This document shows, in pieces, positions 34,728 to 47,060 of a stretch of 64,000 nucleotides of DNA (position 1 is its first letter; every line of letters begins with the position of its first letter). The DNA is taken from positions 29,811 to 93,810 of the forward strand of contig JAIOPP010000001.1 of the NCBI GenBank assembly GCA_021413845.1, read 5' to 3'. Both the position numbers and the translations under genes were made by a program. The notes under the pieces are model-generated. The model saw only the letters and a program-made list of their open reading frames with translations, did no database searches and was not told the origin of the DNA. The DNA is from Planctomycetia bacterium (GTDB lineage: Bacteria > Planctomycetota > Planctomycetia > Pirellulales > PNKZ01).

Positions 34728-36194
34728 GTGTTGACCATCTCTCGTTCGATTCTCCGCCGCTTCCGCACGCTTTGTCGTCGCGGCGGACTGTATAAGGCCG
34801 GCTCGACCGGCTGCATCGTGACATTCGTCGGCGGCCCCGAAGGTTGTCGCATCCAAGCCGTGTCAGCGGACATCGCGATCGAATACCATCAGCCTGCGCC
34901 GTGTGAGGCCCGCACGATTCGTCTGCCGCTAGTCGCCTTGGAAGCTTGCCAAGGGCGGGACGAGTCGCCGGTGACCATCACGATCCGACCGGATGACTCA
35001 GTCGAGTTGGCCTGGAATGATCACGGCGTCCCTCGTTCCTCGGAGCAGATTCAGCCGAAGCCGAAGGGCGATGCGTTTCCGGTTTGGCCGGATACGATGC
35101 TGCCCAACGACGCCGAATTGTGGCCACCGCTGGCAGATGCGGTCGAGACGACTGATCCGAATTCCTCTCGCTACGCACTCGGCTGCCTGCAGCTACGCGG
35201 AGCGGCCGGAACCGTCGAGGCCACCGACGGACACCAAGCCTTAACTCAAGGTGGGTACCGCTTCGGTTTCGAGGACGATGCCTTAGTGCCGGCGACGAAG
35301 TTGCTCGGCTGTACCGACCTGAACGCTCCCGACGGGTTTCGGGTCGGCCGAAGCGAAAAGCACGTGGGCTTCGAACTGGGCTCCTGGCGATTGACGCTCC
35401 GGATTCAAGACGGCCGGTTTCCGAAACTCGATCAGATCCTGCCGAGCGGTGTAGGCGTGAAGTCGACGCTTGAGTTCGCGCCTGACGATGCCCGTTTGCT
35501 CACAGAAGCATTACCTCGGCTGCCTTGCCATGACGGCGTTCACATGCCCGTTACGCTGGATCTTAACGGGAAGGTGCTTGTCCGTTGCCGAGAGACCGAG
35601 ACGGCGCGACCGACCGAGTTGCAACTCGGTGCCTCGCAGCTCGTCGGCGAGCCGATCGTGCTGAACACGAACCGTCGATACGTCGAACGCGCGCTGCGGC
35701 TCGGTTTCCGCAATGTCGGTCTCTTCGGGCCGGAATCCCCGGCGTTGTGCGTCGATGATCGCCGCCGGTTCATTTGGATGTTGCTCGACAAAGGCTCCGC
35801 TATTCCTCGTCACGAAGATCCGATCCGGATGACTCCAGACGTTGCGCGCCGGCCAAGCAATCATGCGAAACACGCCGAATCGGATCGCGGTTCCGCTTTG
35901 CCTCGTACTTCTAAACCCCAACCAGCGGAGGTCGTTGTGACCGTACCGATCGACAAGAAAGTCGCAGCGTCGGCGACGGCGGTGACGCCGAACGATGCCA
36001 AGCCGGAAAAGCCGGCGCATAAGAGCACGGCTGAGTCTGCGATCGAGCAAGCCCTGACACTGCGCGACACGTTGCGCACGGCCGCTCAGCAAGCCGGTGA
36101 GTTGGCCCGTTCGCTGAAGCAACAGAAGCGGCAGGCGCGAATTGTCGCGACGACGCTCGCGTCGCTCAAGGAGTTGCAGAAGGTGGCTGGCTAG
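34728..36194 (+). CDS. Divergent DnaN-like sliding clamp with C-terminal extension
   Basis: The protein has 488 residues from GTG 34728 (CGGAG SD about 8 bp upstream). It resembles the DNA polymerase III beta clamp in three places. Domain-2 entry is '[19 protein letters not shown]' (compare the ATDxHR motif); the end of domain 2 is '[13 protein letters not shown]'; domain 3 is '[20 protein letters not shown]' with '[11 protein letters not shown]'. DnaN normally ends soon after this point, but here about 125 more residues follow: a Pro/Lys-rich linker and a helical, coiled-coil-like tail (about 430-485). A cassette-specific processivity factor for ligase or nuclease is inferred. Its 3' end overlaps the convergent kinase gene by 29 bp. 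Confidence 0.75.
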   Translation: MLTISRSILRRFRTLCRRGGLYKAGSTGCIVTFVGGPEGCRIQAVSADIAIEYHQPAPCEARTIRLPLVALEACQGRDESPVTITIRPDDSVELAWNDHGVPRSSEQIQPKPKGDAFPVWPDTMLPNDAELWPPLADAVETTDPNSSRYALGCLQLRGAAGTVEATDGHQALTQGGYRFGFEDDALVPATKLLGCTDLNAPDGFRVGRSEKHVGFELGSWRLTLRIQDGRFPKLDQILPSGVGVKSTLEFAPDDARLLTEALPRLPCHDGVHMPVTLDLNGKVLVRCRETETARPTELQLGASQLVGEPIVLNTNRRYVERALRLGFRNVGLFGPESPALCVDDRRRFIWMLLDKGSAIPRHEDPIRMTPDVARRPSNHAKHAESDRGSALPRTSKPQPAEVVVTVPIDKKVAASATAVTPNDAKPEKPAHKSTAESAIEQALTLRDTLRTAAQQAGELARSLKQQKRQARIVATTLASLKELQKVAG

Positions 36195-39100
36195 GCTTGC
36201 CCGGGGCGGCGGCGGGAAACGTGAATTGCGGTGTGATGGTCGTCGTCGTCTTTGGAATTTCTAGAGTACGCGCGACGCGAAACCCTCCCAGATAGGATGC
36301 CAAAATCGGAGTCGGCGGCGAGTTCATGCGAGAGGCGCTGCGTAAACTCAAACTATTGATATACGCGGTTCCCCCACGAATGACGCGATGCGTGCCGACG
36401 GCAGGGCCGGGGGGATCGTTGAGCGGAGATCGGGTATACCAGTCGGCCTCATACCAGTCCTGACACCATTCGTAGGCACTCCCGCTCATGTCGTAGAGCC
36501 CGAAATGGTTCGGCTTGAGCGCTCCGACGGTCGCGAAGTTTCGAGCGTTCGATTGATACGTCGCATACTCCTTGAGCTGAACGTCTTCATCGCCGTGAGC
36601 ATACTGCGTCGTCGTTCCTGCACGGCATGCGTATTCCCATTCGGCCTCGGTCGGTAACCGATAGCCGAAGCCGTCTCGGAGTTGCCACGACGCGCCGTCC
36701 TTTTGATAGGCCGCCAAAAGATGATCTTGTTCACTTAGCCAGTTGCAGAATGCACAGGCGTCGTTCCACGAGATCCGTTCTACCGGAGACGTCGGCATAA
36801 GTACGCGCCAGGTTTTTTTCTCGCTGGCCGTCGGGTCCGCTGCGATCATTCGCTCCCGTTCCGTTACATGACCGGTTGCTTTAACGAACCTGGCGAATTG
36901 TTCGACGGTGACTTCCGTGGCCGACATCACAAACGGTTTCGTCAACACGACGCGATGTTGAGGAGTCTCGCCGGCCCCGATTAGAACCGCAGCCTGTTCA
37001 TCGCTGCTTCCCATCCGGAACTCACCGGGCGGAATGAGGACCATCGTTGCGCCGACGTTGTTGGGAGTCTTGACATCAATCCCCAAATGCATTGCCCAGG
37101 CGTCTTGGTGCGAGCGGGCCGTCTTGGCGTCGAATGGGGCCACGGCCGGCGGCGGCTGCGTGCCGATCAGTGTGGGTTTGGAGGTTGGCTGCTGGATGAC
37201 AGGTGAGGTCGCTGACAGCAGGGCGGCCGGCGATGCGAGTGTGCGAGCGAGGCGAAAACCCGTGTAGAGATGAGGACTCCGAGGCTCATAAGAATCGCGC
37301 TGCGCGGAAGTGATTGCCGTCGCATGAGGGCTCCAGCTTCCGCCGCGATGGACGCGAGAGGAACCAATGCTCGAACCTGGGGGATCGGTTTGAGATCCAT
37401 TGCCGTATGCTGTCTGGAACCAATCCTGACACCATTCGTTGAGATTGCCGTGCATGTCGTAGAGCCCGAATGGATTCGGCAACTTCGCGCCGACGGCCCG
37501 CGGGCGTCCTTCAGCGTTCGCGGCGAACCAAGCGTGGTTTTTGAGTTCCGCTTGGTCGTCGCCGAACGAATAGAGCGTCGTCGTCCCGCCGCGGCAGGCG
37601 TATTCCCATTCCGCTTCGCTCGGCAGGCGGTAGCCGTTCGCTTCCGGCGTTGCAACCCACGCGCCGTTTTCATTCTTACGATAGTTCGGCCGGAGTTGCT
37701 CCTGGCCGCTTAACCAATTGCAAAACGCGCAAGCATCGTTCCACGATACGTTCGTTACCGGTAACTCATCGCTCAAGTCGTAGCCTGGGTTGAGCCAAGT
37801 CTGATTCCTGCGCTTCGTATCGGGGTTGTCGATTAGGTCTTGCTCCGCGTCCGAAACGTGCTTGGTTGCTTCGACGAATTGCTTGAATTGTTTGTTGGTA
37901 ACCTCGGTTGCGCCGAGCGCAAACGGCTTGCTCAAAATCACTCGGTGCTGCGGCCGCTCGACACGACGAATCCAATTGAGGTGCCCCTCGTAGGCTTTCA
38001 GCTTCGTAGCGATCTTCACCGTGGACTCGATCTGCTCATCGGAGCTTCCCATCAAGAATTCGCCCGGCGGTATGACGACCATACTCGTGCCGATGCTGTT
38101 CCTCGTTTCCACTTCGATTCCGAGATGCTTGGCCCACTCAGCTTGGTGGATCCGGGCCTGTTTTGCATCGAACGGAGATTTCGCCGGCAGCGGCTCCGGG
38201 CCGGTTAATTTCACGGCCGGCGGCGCCGTGACGAACGGCGAGACCGATGTCGACGTGACCGCCGCCGTCATGTCGCCTAACTCTCGTACGCAACGAAATC
38301 CGTTGTTGACATGACGGGAGTATGGCGAGTAGTTGAGGCGATACGCAGAGCGACAGTAGAAAGCGGGGGAGGTCCAGTAGGCGCCACGGATCACGCGAAG
38401 GAAGCCGACAGCTGGGCCGTGTGGGTCATTTAGCGCAGATACTGAATACGATTTCTCGTCGAAATAATCTTCGCACCATTCGCACAAATTGCCCTGCATA
38501 TCGAACAGGCCGAAGTTGTTCGGCAACAGTGTGCCCACCGGATGCGCCTTGCCGCCAGCGTTCTTGTCATGCCAACTATACTTGGACAAGTCGTTGTAGT
38601 CGTCGCCAAAATTGTATTGTGTCGTCGTGCCGGCCCGACAGGCATACTCCCACTCCGCTTCGGTCGGAAGGCGATACGTTGCTTTCTCGTGTGTTGAAAG
38701 CCACTGACAGTAAGCCGTGGCGTCGTTCCAAGTGATGAACGCCGCCGGCAAATCATCGCTCGCAACATAGCCGGGATCGAGGTAGGTCTGGATCGGCTTC
38801 GGCGGTGGTTGGCCAGCCTCGACCGGAGGCGGCGCAGCCTTGGCGACGGCCTCGGCCTTTTCTGCTTCCGTGACATACCCCGTGGCGGAAAACTTCTTAA
38901 ACTGCCCGATCGTGACTTCGGTCACACTCATCAGCAGCGGCTTCGTGATGACGACTTTGTGTTGAGGCCGTTCGGCCTTTTCGACGAGTCTAATGGCTCC
39001 GCTAGGGGCTTTGATTTTTTCTGCCACCTTCAACGCCGCCTCGACTTGCTCATCGGTGCTTCCCATCAAGAATTCGCCGGGCGGAATCAGGATCATCGTC

Positions 39101-41352
39101 TGCCCCGCGCTGTTGGGCGTCTCGACTTCGATTCCCAAATGTTTCGCCCAGGCTTGTTGATGGGCCTTGGCTTGCCTGGCATCAAAGGGAGACTTGGCGC
39201 GCGGTGGTGTCATGCTTTGCCGAAGCGGCAGAGCCTGCCCGGCAAAGACTTGCAGTTGCCAGGACGAAAACTCGAACGAGTCCTTGAAGCAAAAAACTTC
39301 AAGCGTCGACGTGCCGGGAAAACCGGGATGACTGTCCCAAGGCTTACCGATCTTCGAGATTGCTCCTTGCCATTCTGCGGCAGGCAATCCATTGACGGTA
39401 ACACGGATGCTACCTTCGCCGCCCGGTTCGCGACGAACCCGTGCTACGATCGTTCCGCCGTCCTTCGCAGCAGTCGGCCAATCGCCGATTCTCTGTCGCC
39501 GATCATTCTCTACCTTGAGTTGGATGCCGCCCCCGATAACGATATCGAGTCCGGTCTCGGACTTGTCGGAGCAGGGAAGATCGAACGTGAATACGCTAGT
39601 GCCGGAGAGTCGCCGAACCTTCGCGACGATCTCGTAATCGGTGGCATTCTTGAGATCTACGGGAACGGCGATCCGCCCGGATTTTCCATCCGTCGTGTAA
39701 GTGACTTGTTCGCCGGATCGGGTCCAATTATTGGCCCCGGTCAAGTTGGGTGCCGGTACGCGATCTTGCTGCAAGTCGAGCAACGCTAGGAGATCGAACG
39801 TTTGCAGCGGTGGAGATGGCCGCCTTGAACCTGCGGATTCGCGTACAGGAAAAACGGGAGGCGGCAACGTACCGACGGGGGCCGGCACCGTGGGCGTCGA
39901 TGAGTTGTTGGGGGTCGTCGGCTGCACTTCAACCGAATGTCCCTCGGCCACTTCGAGTCGAGCCACTTCCTTCCCGTCCTGATCGCGGACGATCACGATC
40001 ACTCCCAGTAACAAGAATAAGAATCCCGCGGCACCGGCACCGATCAACACCTTCATGTTTTTCGAGGGCGGTTGCTTTGCCCTACCGACGCTCGTGGGCT
40101 TGGGAGCGGTCGCCGGCTTAGCCTGTGGTGCGGCTAACGACGGCACGATCTCGCTTTTGGGATCGGTTTCGACTTCGGCTCCGACAAAGGCGATCGTCTG
40201 CTCGGTCTTCACCGCCGTTTGCAGGCTCGGCTGAGCGGTCGAAGTCGCTGTCCGCTTCGGTTGTTTCAGCGATTGAAAAAAGTTCGACAACTGACCGTCG
40301 CTAGGGCTCGTGAACGAAGCTGTCGCCCCAGGATTTCGAAACGCTTCGAGTTCGGCAACCAGTTCGGAGGCTTTTTGGTAACGGTCGTCAGGCCTCTTGG
40401 CGACCATCTTCCGGAAGATGCGGTCGATCTCGGCCGGGCAATCGGGACGTCGAGCGCACAGCGAGGGTATCGGATCGCCTGCGTGGGCGAAGATTTTTTT
40501 CACCACGGTCTCGCCTTGATAGACGCTCTCGCCCGTCAGCAAGCGAAACAGCGAGCACCCCAAGCTATAGATATCGCTTCGGGCGTCGGCGGCATGCGTG
40601 TCTTGAGCTTGCTCCGGAGCCATGTAATCAACGGTGCCCATCACGGCACCGGTGTTCGTCAGCTGATGGTCGGCCGCATCACCAGACGAATCGAAACGGG
40701 CCAAGCCCATGTCGAGAATCTTCACGACGCCTTCTTGGTCGAGTAGTAGATTGGCGGGCTTGATGTCACGGTGGACGACACCTTTGCCGTGAGCGAACGC
40801 CAAGCCGCGCGCAGCTTGCAAAATGTAGTCGGTCGCTGCGGAAACCGGCAACGGACCTTTCTGTTTGATGATCGCCGAGAGGTCTTGCCCTTCGACGTAT
40901 TCCATCACCAGATACCAGACGCCGCGCTGCACGCCGGCGTCGTGCGTCTGCACGATGTTGGGATGACTGAGCTTAGCGGCCGCTTGCACTTCACGCTCGA
41001 ACCGTTTGACGGCCCCTTCGTCTTTGGTGAGCGAGGCCGGCAACAGCTTGATTGCGGCGAGACGCTTCATGCGTCGATGATGGGCCTTGAAGACTTCGCC
41101 CATGCCCCCGGCGCCGATCTTGCCGAGCAATAAGTAGTCGCCCAAGACGAGCGGCCTATTGCTGCCGGAGAGGAGTTCTTGCGATTGGAACGTGCTCAGT
41201 CGCTCTTGCTTGACCAGCAACGCGGAGAAGGCGTCGGCGTCTTTCGGTCTCTCGCTGGCGGGAATCTCAGCCCACAACGCCTTCACTTCCTCGGCGGTCA
41301 TCAGGCCGGAGGCGACGAGCGATTTCCCGAACTGATCGACCGACACGGCCAT
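36166..41352 (-). CDS. Membrane Ser/Thr protein kinase with three C-terminal FGE-sulfatase domains
   Basis: The protein has 1728 residues from ATG 41352, which aligns with the start of its paralogue at 46319. An N-terminal domain (1-70, '[20 protein letters not shown]') precedes the Hanks-type kinase (about 73-335): '[12 protein letters not shown]', Lys102 in 'AAIKLLP', 'HRDIKPAN' and DMG in place of DFG. One transmembrane segment (about 450-472) leads to an extracytoplasmic jelly-roll region (about 530-720). Three FGE-sulfatase/SUMF1-like domains follow ('[17 protein letters not shown]', '[17 protein letters not shown]', '[17 protein letters not shown]', each with 'EWCQDW' or 'EWCEDY' and a terminal 'GGFR/NGFR/TGFR'). 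It is probably a surface sensor that signals by phosphorylation; the FGE domains may bind ligands rather than act as enzymes. Confidence 0.92.
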   Translation of the reverse strand: MAVSVDQFGKSLVASGLMTAEEVKALWAEIPASERPKDADAFSALLVKQERLSTFQSQELLSGSNRPLVLGDYLLLGKIGAGGMGEVFKAHHRRMKRLAAIKLLPASLTKDEGAVKRFEREVQAAAKLSHPNIVQTHDAGVQRGVWYLVMEYVEGQDLSAIIKQKGPLPVSAATDYILQAARGLAFAHGKGVVHRDIKPANLLLDQEGVVKILDMGLARFDSSGDAADHQLTNTGAVMGTVDYMAPEQAQDTHAADARSDIYSLGCSLFRLLTGESVYQGETVVKKIFAHAGDPIPSLCARRPDCPAEIDRIFRKMVAKRPDDRYQKASELVAELEAFRNPGATASFTSPSDGQLSNFFQSLKQPKRTATSTAQPSLQTAVKTEQTIAFVGAEVETDPKSEIVPSLAAPQAKPATAPKPTSVGRAKQPPSKNMKVLIGAGAAGFLFLLLGVIVIVRDQDGKEVARLEVAEGHSVEVQPTTPNNSSTPTVPAPVGTLPPPVFPVRESAGSRRPSPPLQTFDLLALLDLQQDRVPAPNLTGANNWTRSGEQVTYTTDGKSGRIAVPVDLKNATDYEIVAKVRRLSGTSVFTFDLPCSDKSETGLDIVIGGGIQLKVENDRRQRIGDWPTAAKDGGTIVARVRREPGGEGSIRVTVNGLPAAEWQGAISKIGKPWDSHPGFPGTSTLEVFCFKDSFEFSSWQLQVFAGQALPLRQSMTPPRAKSPFDARQAKAHQQAWAKHLGIEVETPNSAGQTMILIPPGEFLMGSTDEQVEAALKVAEKIKAPSGAIRLVEKAERPQHKVVITKPLLMSVTEVTIGQFKKFSATGYVTEAEKAEAVAKAAPPPVEAGQPPPKPIQTYLDPGYVASDDLPAAFITWNDATAYCQWLSTHEKATYRLPTEAEWEYACRAGTTTQYNFGDDYNDLSKYSWHDKNAGGKAHPVGTLLPNNFGLFDMQGNLCEWCEDYFDEKSYSVSALNDPHGPAVGFLRVIRGAYWTSPAFYCRSAYRLNYSPYSRHVNNGFRCVRELGDMTAAVTSTSVSPFVTAPPAVKLTGPEPLPAKSPFDAKQARIHQAEWAKHLGIEVETRNSIGTSMVVIPPGEFLMGSSDEQIESTVKIATKLKAYEGHLNWIRRVERPQHRVILSKPFALGATEVTNKQFKQFVEATKHVSDAEQDLIDNPDTKRRNQTWLNPGYDLSDELPVTNVSWNDACAFCNWLSGQEQLRPNYRKNENGAWVATPEANGYRLPSEAEWEYACRGGTTTLYSFGDDQAELKNHAWFAANAEGRPRAVGAKLPNPFGLYDMHGNLNEWCQDWFQTAYGNGSQTDPPGSSIGSSRVHRGGSWSPHATAITSAQRDSYEPRSPHLYTGFRLARTLASPAALLSATSPVIQQPTSKPTLIGTQPPPAVAPFDAKTARSHQDAWAMHLGIDVKTPNNVGATMVLIPPGEFRMGSSDEQAAVLIGAGETPQHRVVLTKPFVMSATEVTVEQFARFVKATGHVTERERMIAADPTASEKKTWRVLMPTSPVERISWNDACAFCNWLSEQDHLLAAYQKDGASWQLRDGFGYRLPTEAEWEYACRAGTTTQYAHGDEDVQLKEYATYQSNARNFATVGALKPNHFGLYDMSGSAYEWCQDWYEADWYTRSPLNDPPGPAVGTHRVIRGGTAYINSLSLRSASRMNSPPTPILASYLGGFRVARTLEIPKTTTTITPQFTFPAAAPGKPSQPPSATP

Positions 41353-41777
41353 GAAGCCCCCCGAAAAGTATTGGGAATCATCATAACCTTCCTTCCGGCG
41401 GGAGCCAGCGTGGCAGTTAAAAGAACGGACTTGCATCGATGCAGCTTGAAAGCGACTCAACGGCTTTCCTCGATTTCTGTACTTTGAAAACGACGCGGAG
41501 CGAGCCGATGGGAGTGCGTGGCGTTCGTAGCAGTCGTCGAACCTCCGTGGTCCCGGTTCTAGACGGCGGTGTTAGTTATGCTTAAATGGTCGCGGCGCAT
41601 CGACTTCGACGCACACCGTGGTGGGTGTTAGATCCTGCGAGTCAACCGGCATTTCGACAGCGAACATGAGCTAACACTAAGGCGAGTGTGAGACCAAACG
41701 CCGTAAATCACGGCATTCCATGACATCTCACACCGAAGCAGCCGAAGCGCGTCCGCTTATTCCCAAAAATCTCTCGA
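41353..41777. other. Spacer between the two kinase genes, with shared upstream elements
   Basis: It carries the kinase leader (41353-41410), closely similar to that of the other kinase. A block at 41601-41683 contains 'CGACTTCGAC', GTGTTAG (41625-41631) and CTAACAC (41671-41677), and has a counterpart upstream of the second kinase (46681-46779). No gene was recognised. Confidence 0.55.
41380..41385 (-). promoter_or_regulatory. Candidate -10 element of the first kinase gene
   Basis: TATGAT on the - strand, 28 bp upstream of the ATG, inside a leader conserved with the paralogous kinase ('CTCCCGCCGGAAG' precedes it in both). A -35 box is not obvious. Confidence 0.45.
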
Positions 41778-44700
41778 TTACCTGCGCTGTGTCAGCCGGA
41801 TCGAATGGATGTGAAACGTCCCCTGCGAGCCGAGGAACAACGACTGTTTGTTCGGGATGTCCCAGAATTTGGTCGAGAGTTGCTCGGACCGGCCCTTCCA
41901 ATCGACCACCTTTTCGGCATCGCAGAAGACCCTGACACCGTCGGAGCGCACTTCAACCCGAACCGTCTTGCGCTCGTTCAGCGTCAACCGACGCCCGGGA
42001 TTCTTCGTCGAATTCGTTCCCTGCCCGATGTATTGGCCGTCGATATCGTCGATTCCCCACAAACCCGAGCTGCCGTAGGAATCCATCATCACAGTCGCTT
42101 GGTGGCCGTCGGAAACGAGACCGAACACCATACCCGTGCCGCCTTCAACCTTGCGCTCGATGACGAGTTCGATGTCGTAAGATTTCGGAACCGGTCCGGG
42201 CGTCGGCAAGTAGAGCCGAGCTTGTCCGCCGCCTCCGCCGTTCGGCGGCGTGACGAGCATGCTCCCTTGCTTCATCCAATTGCCGGCGACGACATCGCGC
42301 GGGATTTGAATCGCGCTTAAGAGATCGATCGCCGGGCCTACTGCCGCGCCGGTCGGCGCTGCTCCGCTGCGCACCCACGTCACGCCGACGATTTGCCCGT
42401 GCCGCTTATGGCTGGAGGAATCGAGAAGTTCAGTTCCCGAACCCTCGTCACAATGATAGAGACCAAGCGTATGCACATCCGGCGTAAAGCGTTCTTCAGG
42501 TTCGAAGTCGACATCGTAACGAGCCGTGGACGAAACGCGGATTTCGTCGATTTTGCCGTCGTAGCGTGAGGGGTAACCTCCGAGACGCTCGCTACCGATC
42601 CACGTACCGTCGAACTTCGCCGTGCTTGAGGCCGTTGACACCCCCGATTGCTTCTTGACCAGTTTTCCGTCGACGAACAATCGTGATTCGCCGGCATCGA
42701 CGACGTGCGCCAGATGCGTCCACCGGTCGGCCGACATGGTCGTGCCGTATAGATCGCGACTAACTCTGTCGTCAGCTGTTCGTTCCGCGCCGTGGGGAAT
42801 GCGATTCGCCGAGTGGAGTTGGACCGGCGCCCGACCGTTCACGCGCACGATCGGCATCGTTTTGCCACTGAAGTCTCGGACGCGACATTCCAACGTGTAC
42901 GGTCCGCCGTCGCGTTGCAGGTTAGGAATAATGATTTCGCCCGTCCCCCCATTGAAACTCAATGCGGCATCGGCGACCCCGGCTGGGGTGTCGACCGTCG
43001 CGGCCGACTGTCCCAAGGCCGGCTCGCCGGCCGTCTTCGATTCGCTGCGCTCCCAAGTCGCGTCGATGATATTGCCGTGGCGCTCATAGCCCGATGAGTC
43101 TTTGAGAACGTTGCCGGTGCCTTCATCGCAATGATACAGAGCCAACGTGTTCTCGTCGGTCACATGTCGCGTTTTCGGTGTGAAGTCGGCCGTATAGCGC
43201 GCCACCTTGGAGAAGCGCACTTCCCCGATCGTGCCCTTGAATTTATCGCCGATCAGCGGCGGCCTTACTTGGACGGTAAAGTCTTTGGGATTCACCGCCG
43301 CCTTTCCCACGAGAGTTCCATCGACGTAGAGGCGGAACTCCGATTTGTCCTGAACGCCGGCGACGTGAACAAGACGGCCCAATTCGACAGGAGTTCGAGC
43401 ATCGACCCAATGGTGGCCGCTCGCTAGGTAGACGTTCCTCAAGGTCCAACGATCGCCTTTGAGCACATGGAGGCCCAAAGTCATGGTGGCGGACGGCGAG
43501 TAGACTACGGCACTGGACACGAAGGCCTCCGGACGCACGAAGGCTTCCACCGTACAGGAGTCCATCGCGAACGGAATCACTTCGTCGAACTTAACGTTTG
43601 CGGTCCCGTCGAAGTGCAGGTTGTAGTCTCCTTGGGCCGCAGAACCCGGTGGAGTTGTTCCGGTCGGCACCGTGGTTCGCGGCGTACCGTCGGGATTGAG
43701 TTCCCGCACGCGCAGGTTGCGAAACTCGATCTGCTCGGGATAAAGTTGCAAGCCGAGCCGACCGCGCGAGCGCTTGCCGCCGATAAGCTCGGTGGCGACG
43801 ACTTGCGTGCCGTTGATCGAGATCCGGGCGCTGGTCTTAAACGCGGCGAGCCGAAACTGATGCCACTGGCCTGCCGGCGGACGAACCTCGGGGCTTGGCG
43901 CCACATTGCCGAAGATCGCGCCGGTGCGGGTCTTGCTCTGGGTGGTTTCGAACCTCTTTGCACTGTCGTCGAGGAGTTGCACCTCTTGGAAGTCGGCACC
44001 GCTCATGTTGCCTTCCGGCCAAGCGCGGAAAAAGACACCGCTGTTGCTGTTCGGCCCGATCTTATATTCGCACTCGAACTCGAAATCGTCGTAATCCCGG
44101 TCGGACATCAGCCAGCCGAACGCGTTACCAGTCGTACGACCTACGAGAACACCGTCGGCGACGCTCCACCCGTTGAAGCCTTGCGGGGTCCAATTGGTGA
44201 GATCGCGGCCGTTGAAGAGCGAGCTCCAACCGGCGGTCGGGACCGTCGTCGACGGGGTCGTTGCGACGTTCGTCGGGGTGGTCGACGACGGAACCGTCGT
44301 CGGTTCAATCCATTCAACGTTGCAATTGGGAAACGCCTTTTTGAGCTCCGCGACGCCCGCCGCCGTGACACCCGTTCCACCGAGCCTGACGAGATCCAAT
44401 CCCGGCAATTTGGCGAGATGCTTGAGGCCGACGTTTGTGATTCCCTCGTTGCCTCGCAGATCGATTTGGCGCAACGAAGTTAAGCGAGTCGCAACCCATT
44501 GCATGCCACGATCGGTGATGCGTCCCCCGGCGATTTGAAGCGAGTCAAGTTTCGGTAAGTCTGCTAACTGCTCAAGGGCCGTGTCCGAACATCCTAAATT
44601 CGTAACGTTGATTTCGAACAGCCGACTCAGCCCATGGATCTCCCGAAGCGAGTCGATCGGCGGAGCACCGCGTGCGATCTTCAGGACGTAGAACGGTTCG

Positions 44701-46319
44701 CGTGGAAGCGCCGATTTGTTCAGCACCTTGGTTGAACCGAATGCGCCGTTTCCCACTAAAACGATTTCGCAAGAGCCCGTTCCGACAAGACACCATTCCG
44801 CGGCGGCCCGATTCCTTTGCGCTTCCGCGGCCGAGATCCCGGCTGCGGGAGGTGCGGCGGGTGTCGGCTTCACTTCCACACTCGCCCCGCTGGGCACGTT
44901 CACTTCCGCGACGACGTTGCCGTCTTTGTCGCGCACCGTCACGATGATGCCCGCGACGAGCAGCAGCACCGCCCCGATAAGCCCGCCGGCTATCAGCTTC
45001 ACGTTCTTGCGCGGCGGGGACTTAGTCTTCTTCGCGCCGGCGCGCGGCGGCGCCACTGCCGCAGCGGAGGCGAAGCCTGCGCCGGCCGGAAGCACTTGGC
45101 TCTTCGGATCCGTATCGGCTTCCGCCTTGTCGAACTGCGCAGTCGCGTCGAGCTGCGCCGCCACTGAAGTCTTCGACGGGGCCGACTTGACTTGTGCCGT
45201 CGATGGGCCGGCCTTCGTCGGGCTGCTCCCCATCGCATTCATGAACGATGCGAGCTCTGCGTTGTTCCCGGCGCCGGATCCGGAACGCGAACCACCGCCG
45301 GACGAACCGGATCCCGCAAAGGGCTCCAGCGCCGCAATCACTTCGTCCATCGACTGAAGCCGGTCTTGCGGCCGCTTGGCGATCATTTTGTGAAATGCTT
45401 GCTCAAGCGCCCACGGTACGTCATCGCGCGTCTTCACGAGCGACGGCAACGGCCCGTCGCGGTGCGCCATCAGCCGGCCGATCATCGAATCGGCCTCGTA
45501 GACCTTCTTGGCCGTGAGCAGAAACCAGAGCGTGCAGCCGAGCGAATAGATGTCGGCCCGAGCGTCGGCGGTCTTCGTATTCGCCGCCTGCTCGGGACTC
45601 ATAAAGTCGACCGTTCCCATCACTTGCTCGGTGGCAGTGAGACCGTCGTCGCCTCCTTCGATACGGGCTAAGCCCATGTCGAGAATCTTGACGACTCCCT
45701 TTTTATCGAGCAGTAAGTTCGCCGGCTTGATGTCGCGGTGGATGACCCCTTCGGCGTGCGCGAAGGCGAGCCCTTTGGCCGCTTGCAAGACGTAGTCGAC
45801 GGCCCGCTCGACCGAGCACGGACCGTTCTTCTTGACCAAGTCCGAGAGGTCGCTGCCGTCGACGAACTGCATCACCAGATACTTGACGTTGCCGGCCTCG
45901 CCGGAGTCGTAGGCGGTGACGATATTCGGGTGCTCGAGCCGGGCCGCGGCTTGCACTTCACGCTGGAAGCGCTTCACGGCCCCTTCGTCTTTCATCGCCG
46001 TGCCCGACATCACCTTCAGCGCCACGACGCGCTTCATCCGGCGATGCTGCGCCTTGTAGACGTTCCCCATGCCGCCGGCGCCGATTTCGGCGAGGAGCGA
46101 ATACTCCCCCATGATCAACCGGGCGCCGCGGCTGGCGAGCAGCTCTGTGGCTTGAAATTCCGTAAGCTTCTTTTGGGCAACCAGCAGCTTGGCAAAGGCG
46201 TCGTCATCTTTCGGGCGCTCACCGGCGGGAATCTCAGTCCACAATGCCTTCACGTCCTCGCCGGTCATGAGACCGGAGGCGACGAGCGATTTTCCGAATT
46301 GATCGACCGACGCCGCCAT
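41778..46319 (-). CDS. Membrane Ser/Thr protein kinase with LRR, DUF1080 and LamG domains
   Basis: The protein has 1513 residues. The N-terminal domain (1-70) and kinase (73-333) are clearly paralogous to the gene at 36166. Kinase landmarks are '[12 protein letters not shown]', Lys102, 'HRDIKPAN' (Asp196), DMG at 214-216 and '[20 protein letters not shown]'. A Ser/Gly linker and a TM segment (441-462) follow. The outer part has LRR-like repeats (about 570-670, '[20 protein letters not shown]'), a DUF1080/3-keto-disaccharide hydrolase-type domain (about 695-890, '[13 protein letters not shown]'), two LamG-like domains (about 920-1090 and 1110-1290) and a final jelly-roll. The outer part probably binds glycans. 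It is a receptor-like kinase by architecture; no substrate is known. Confidence 0.92.
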   Translation of the reverse strand: MAASVDQFGKSLVASGLMTGEDVKALWTEIPAGERPKDDDAFAKLLVAQKKLTEFQATELLASRGARLIMGEYSLLAEIGAGGMGNVYKAQHRRMKRVVALKVMSGTAMKDEGAVKRFQREVQAAARLEHPNIVTAYDSGEAGNVKYLVMQFVDGSDLSDLVKKNGPCSVERAVDYVLQAAKGLAFAHAEGVIHRDIKPANLLLDKKGVVKILDMGLARIEGGDDGLTATEQVMGTVDFMSPEQAANTKTADARADIYSLGCTLWFLLTAKKVYEADSMIGRLMAHRDGPLPSLVKTRDDVPWALEQAFHKMIAKRPQDRLQSMDEVIAALEPFAGSGSSGGGSRSGSGAGNNAELASFMNAMGSSPTKAGPSTAQVKSAPSKTSVAAQLDATAQFDKAEADTDPKSQVLPAGAGFASAAAVAPPRAGAKKTKSPPRKNVKLIAGGLIGAVLLLVAGIIVTVRDKDGNVVAEVNVPSGASVEVKPTPAAPPAAGISAAEAQRNRAAAEWCLVGTGSCEIVLVGNGAFGSTKVLNKSALPREPFYVLKIARGAPPIDSLREIHGLSRLFEINVTNLGCSDTALEQLADLPKLDSLQIAGGRITDRGMQWVATRLTSLRQIDLRGNEGITNVGLKHLAKLPGLDLVRLGGTGVTAAGVAELKKAFPNCNVEWIEPTTVPSSTTPTNVATTPSTTVPTAGWSSLFNGRDLTNWTPQGFNGWSVADGVLVGRTTGNAFGWLMSDRDYDDFEFECEYKIGPNSNSGVFFRAWPEGNMSGADFQEVQLLDDSAKRFETTQSKTRTGAIFGNVAPSPEVRPPAGQWHQFRLAAFKTSARISINGTQVVATELIGGKRSRGRLGLQLYPEQIEFRNLRVRELNPDGTPRTTVPTGTTPPGSAAQGDYNLHFDGTANVKFDEVIPFAMDSCTVEAFVRPEAFVSSAVVYSPSATMTLGLHVLKGDRWTLRNVYLASGHHWVDARTPVELGRLVHVAGVQDKSEFRLYVDGTLVGKAAVNPKDFTVQVRPPLIGDKFKGTIGEVRFSKVARYTADFTPKTRHVTDENTLALYHCDEGTGNVLKDSSGYERHGNIIDATWERSESKTAGEPALGQSAATVDTPAGVADAALSFNGGTGEIIIPNLQRDGGPYTLECRVRDFSGKTMPIVRVNGRAPVQLHSANRIPHGAERTADDRVSRDLYGTTMSADRWTHLAHVVDAGESRLFVDGKLVKKQSGVSTASSTAKFDGTWIGSERLGGYPSRYDGKIDEIRVSSTARYDVDFEPEERFTPDVHTLGLYHCDEGSGTELLDSSSHKRHGQIVGVTWVRSGAAPTGAAVGPAIDLLSAIQIPRDVVAGNWMKQGSMLVTPPNGGGGGQARLYLPTPGPVPKSYDIELVIERKVEGGTGMVFGLVSDGHQATVMMDSYGSSGLWGIDDIDGQYIGQGTNSTKNPGRRLTLNERKTVRVEVRSDGVRVFCDAEKVVDWKGRSEQLSTKFWDIPNKQSLFLGSQGTFHIHSIRLTQRR

Positions 46320-47060
46320 AGATCCCCCGTAAAGTAACGGGATTTATCATAGCCTTACTTCCGGCGGGAGCTACCGTGGCCGCTGAAAAGTGCGCCGTTG
46401 CGTCGATACCGGCTGGCGATCGCGGAGGGTTGTACGCAACCGCAGCGAATGGAGTGAAGCGGGTGCCCGGATCCTCGGTATCTCGAAATGTCTCCGGGCC
46501 AACCGATAGTGCGCGGCGGCCGGACCATAGCGAGTCGGGACACGAAATCTCCGTCCATCGCCGAAGGGGGTGACGTGGCTGGATTGCTCCTTCGCTTCCG
46601 AGTCGCGGAGAAAATCGCCGTTAGCTGCCCGGTCTCTCCGGGCCCGGCCGGTAAGTATTATCTAAGTGCGCACCCGATAACGACTTCGACTAACACTAGT
46701 TCGGGTGTTAGTTCGTGTGACTCAGCCGACGCGACTTAGTCAACAGCCGTGAGTTGCAGCAGTTGAGGTCATCTAACACTAGTCGTGCGAGAGCGGCAGG
46801 TAGGTTTTCGACGCCGGCGGGCCGATGTCTATCTCACGGACTTCTGAAGCTCGCCACCGGTCGATGTTCGGCGTCGGCCTTCGGGTCCCGTGGCGCTGGA
46901 GCGCCTAGCGCGCCCGTAGAGCGCCGCTGTGCCCGAGGCGCTGTCCCAGGGTCGTCCTGGCCTCCTTCGCGTCCAGCGCTGCGCTCGCGCCCTTTAACGA
47001 CGATAACCGCGCCTTGTGCGCATTACCCATTTTCACATCCTCCTCAAACCGGAGATTCCC
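46320..47060. other. Divergent spacer upstream of the second kinase
   Basis: About 740 bp. The kinase leader is at 46320-46380. A perfect CTAACAC/GTGTTAG inverted repeat lies at 46690-46711, with another CTAACAC at 46773-46779. GCGC-rich imperfect hairpins occur at about 46890-46990, before the + strand recombination genes. No gene is supported. Confidence 0.5.
46346..46351 (-). promoter_or_regulatory. Candidate -10 element of the second kinase gene
   Basis: TATGAT on the - strand 27 bp upstream of the ATG, at the same position as in the paralogous kinase leader. The shared flanking bases (TATGATRA, CTCCCGCCGGAAG) argue for function or for recent duplication of the leader. Confidence 0.45.
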
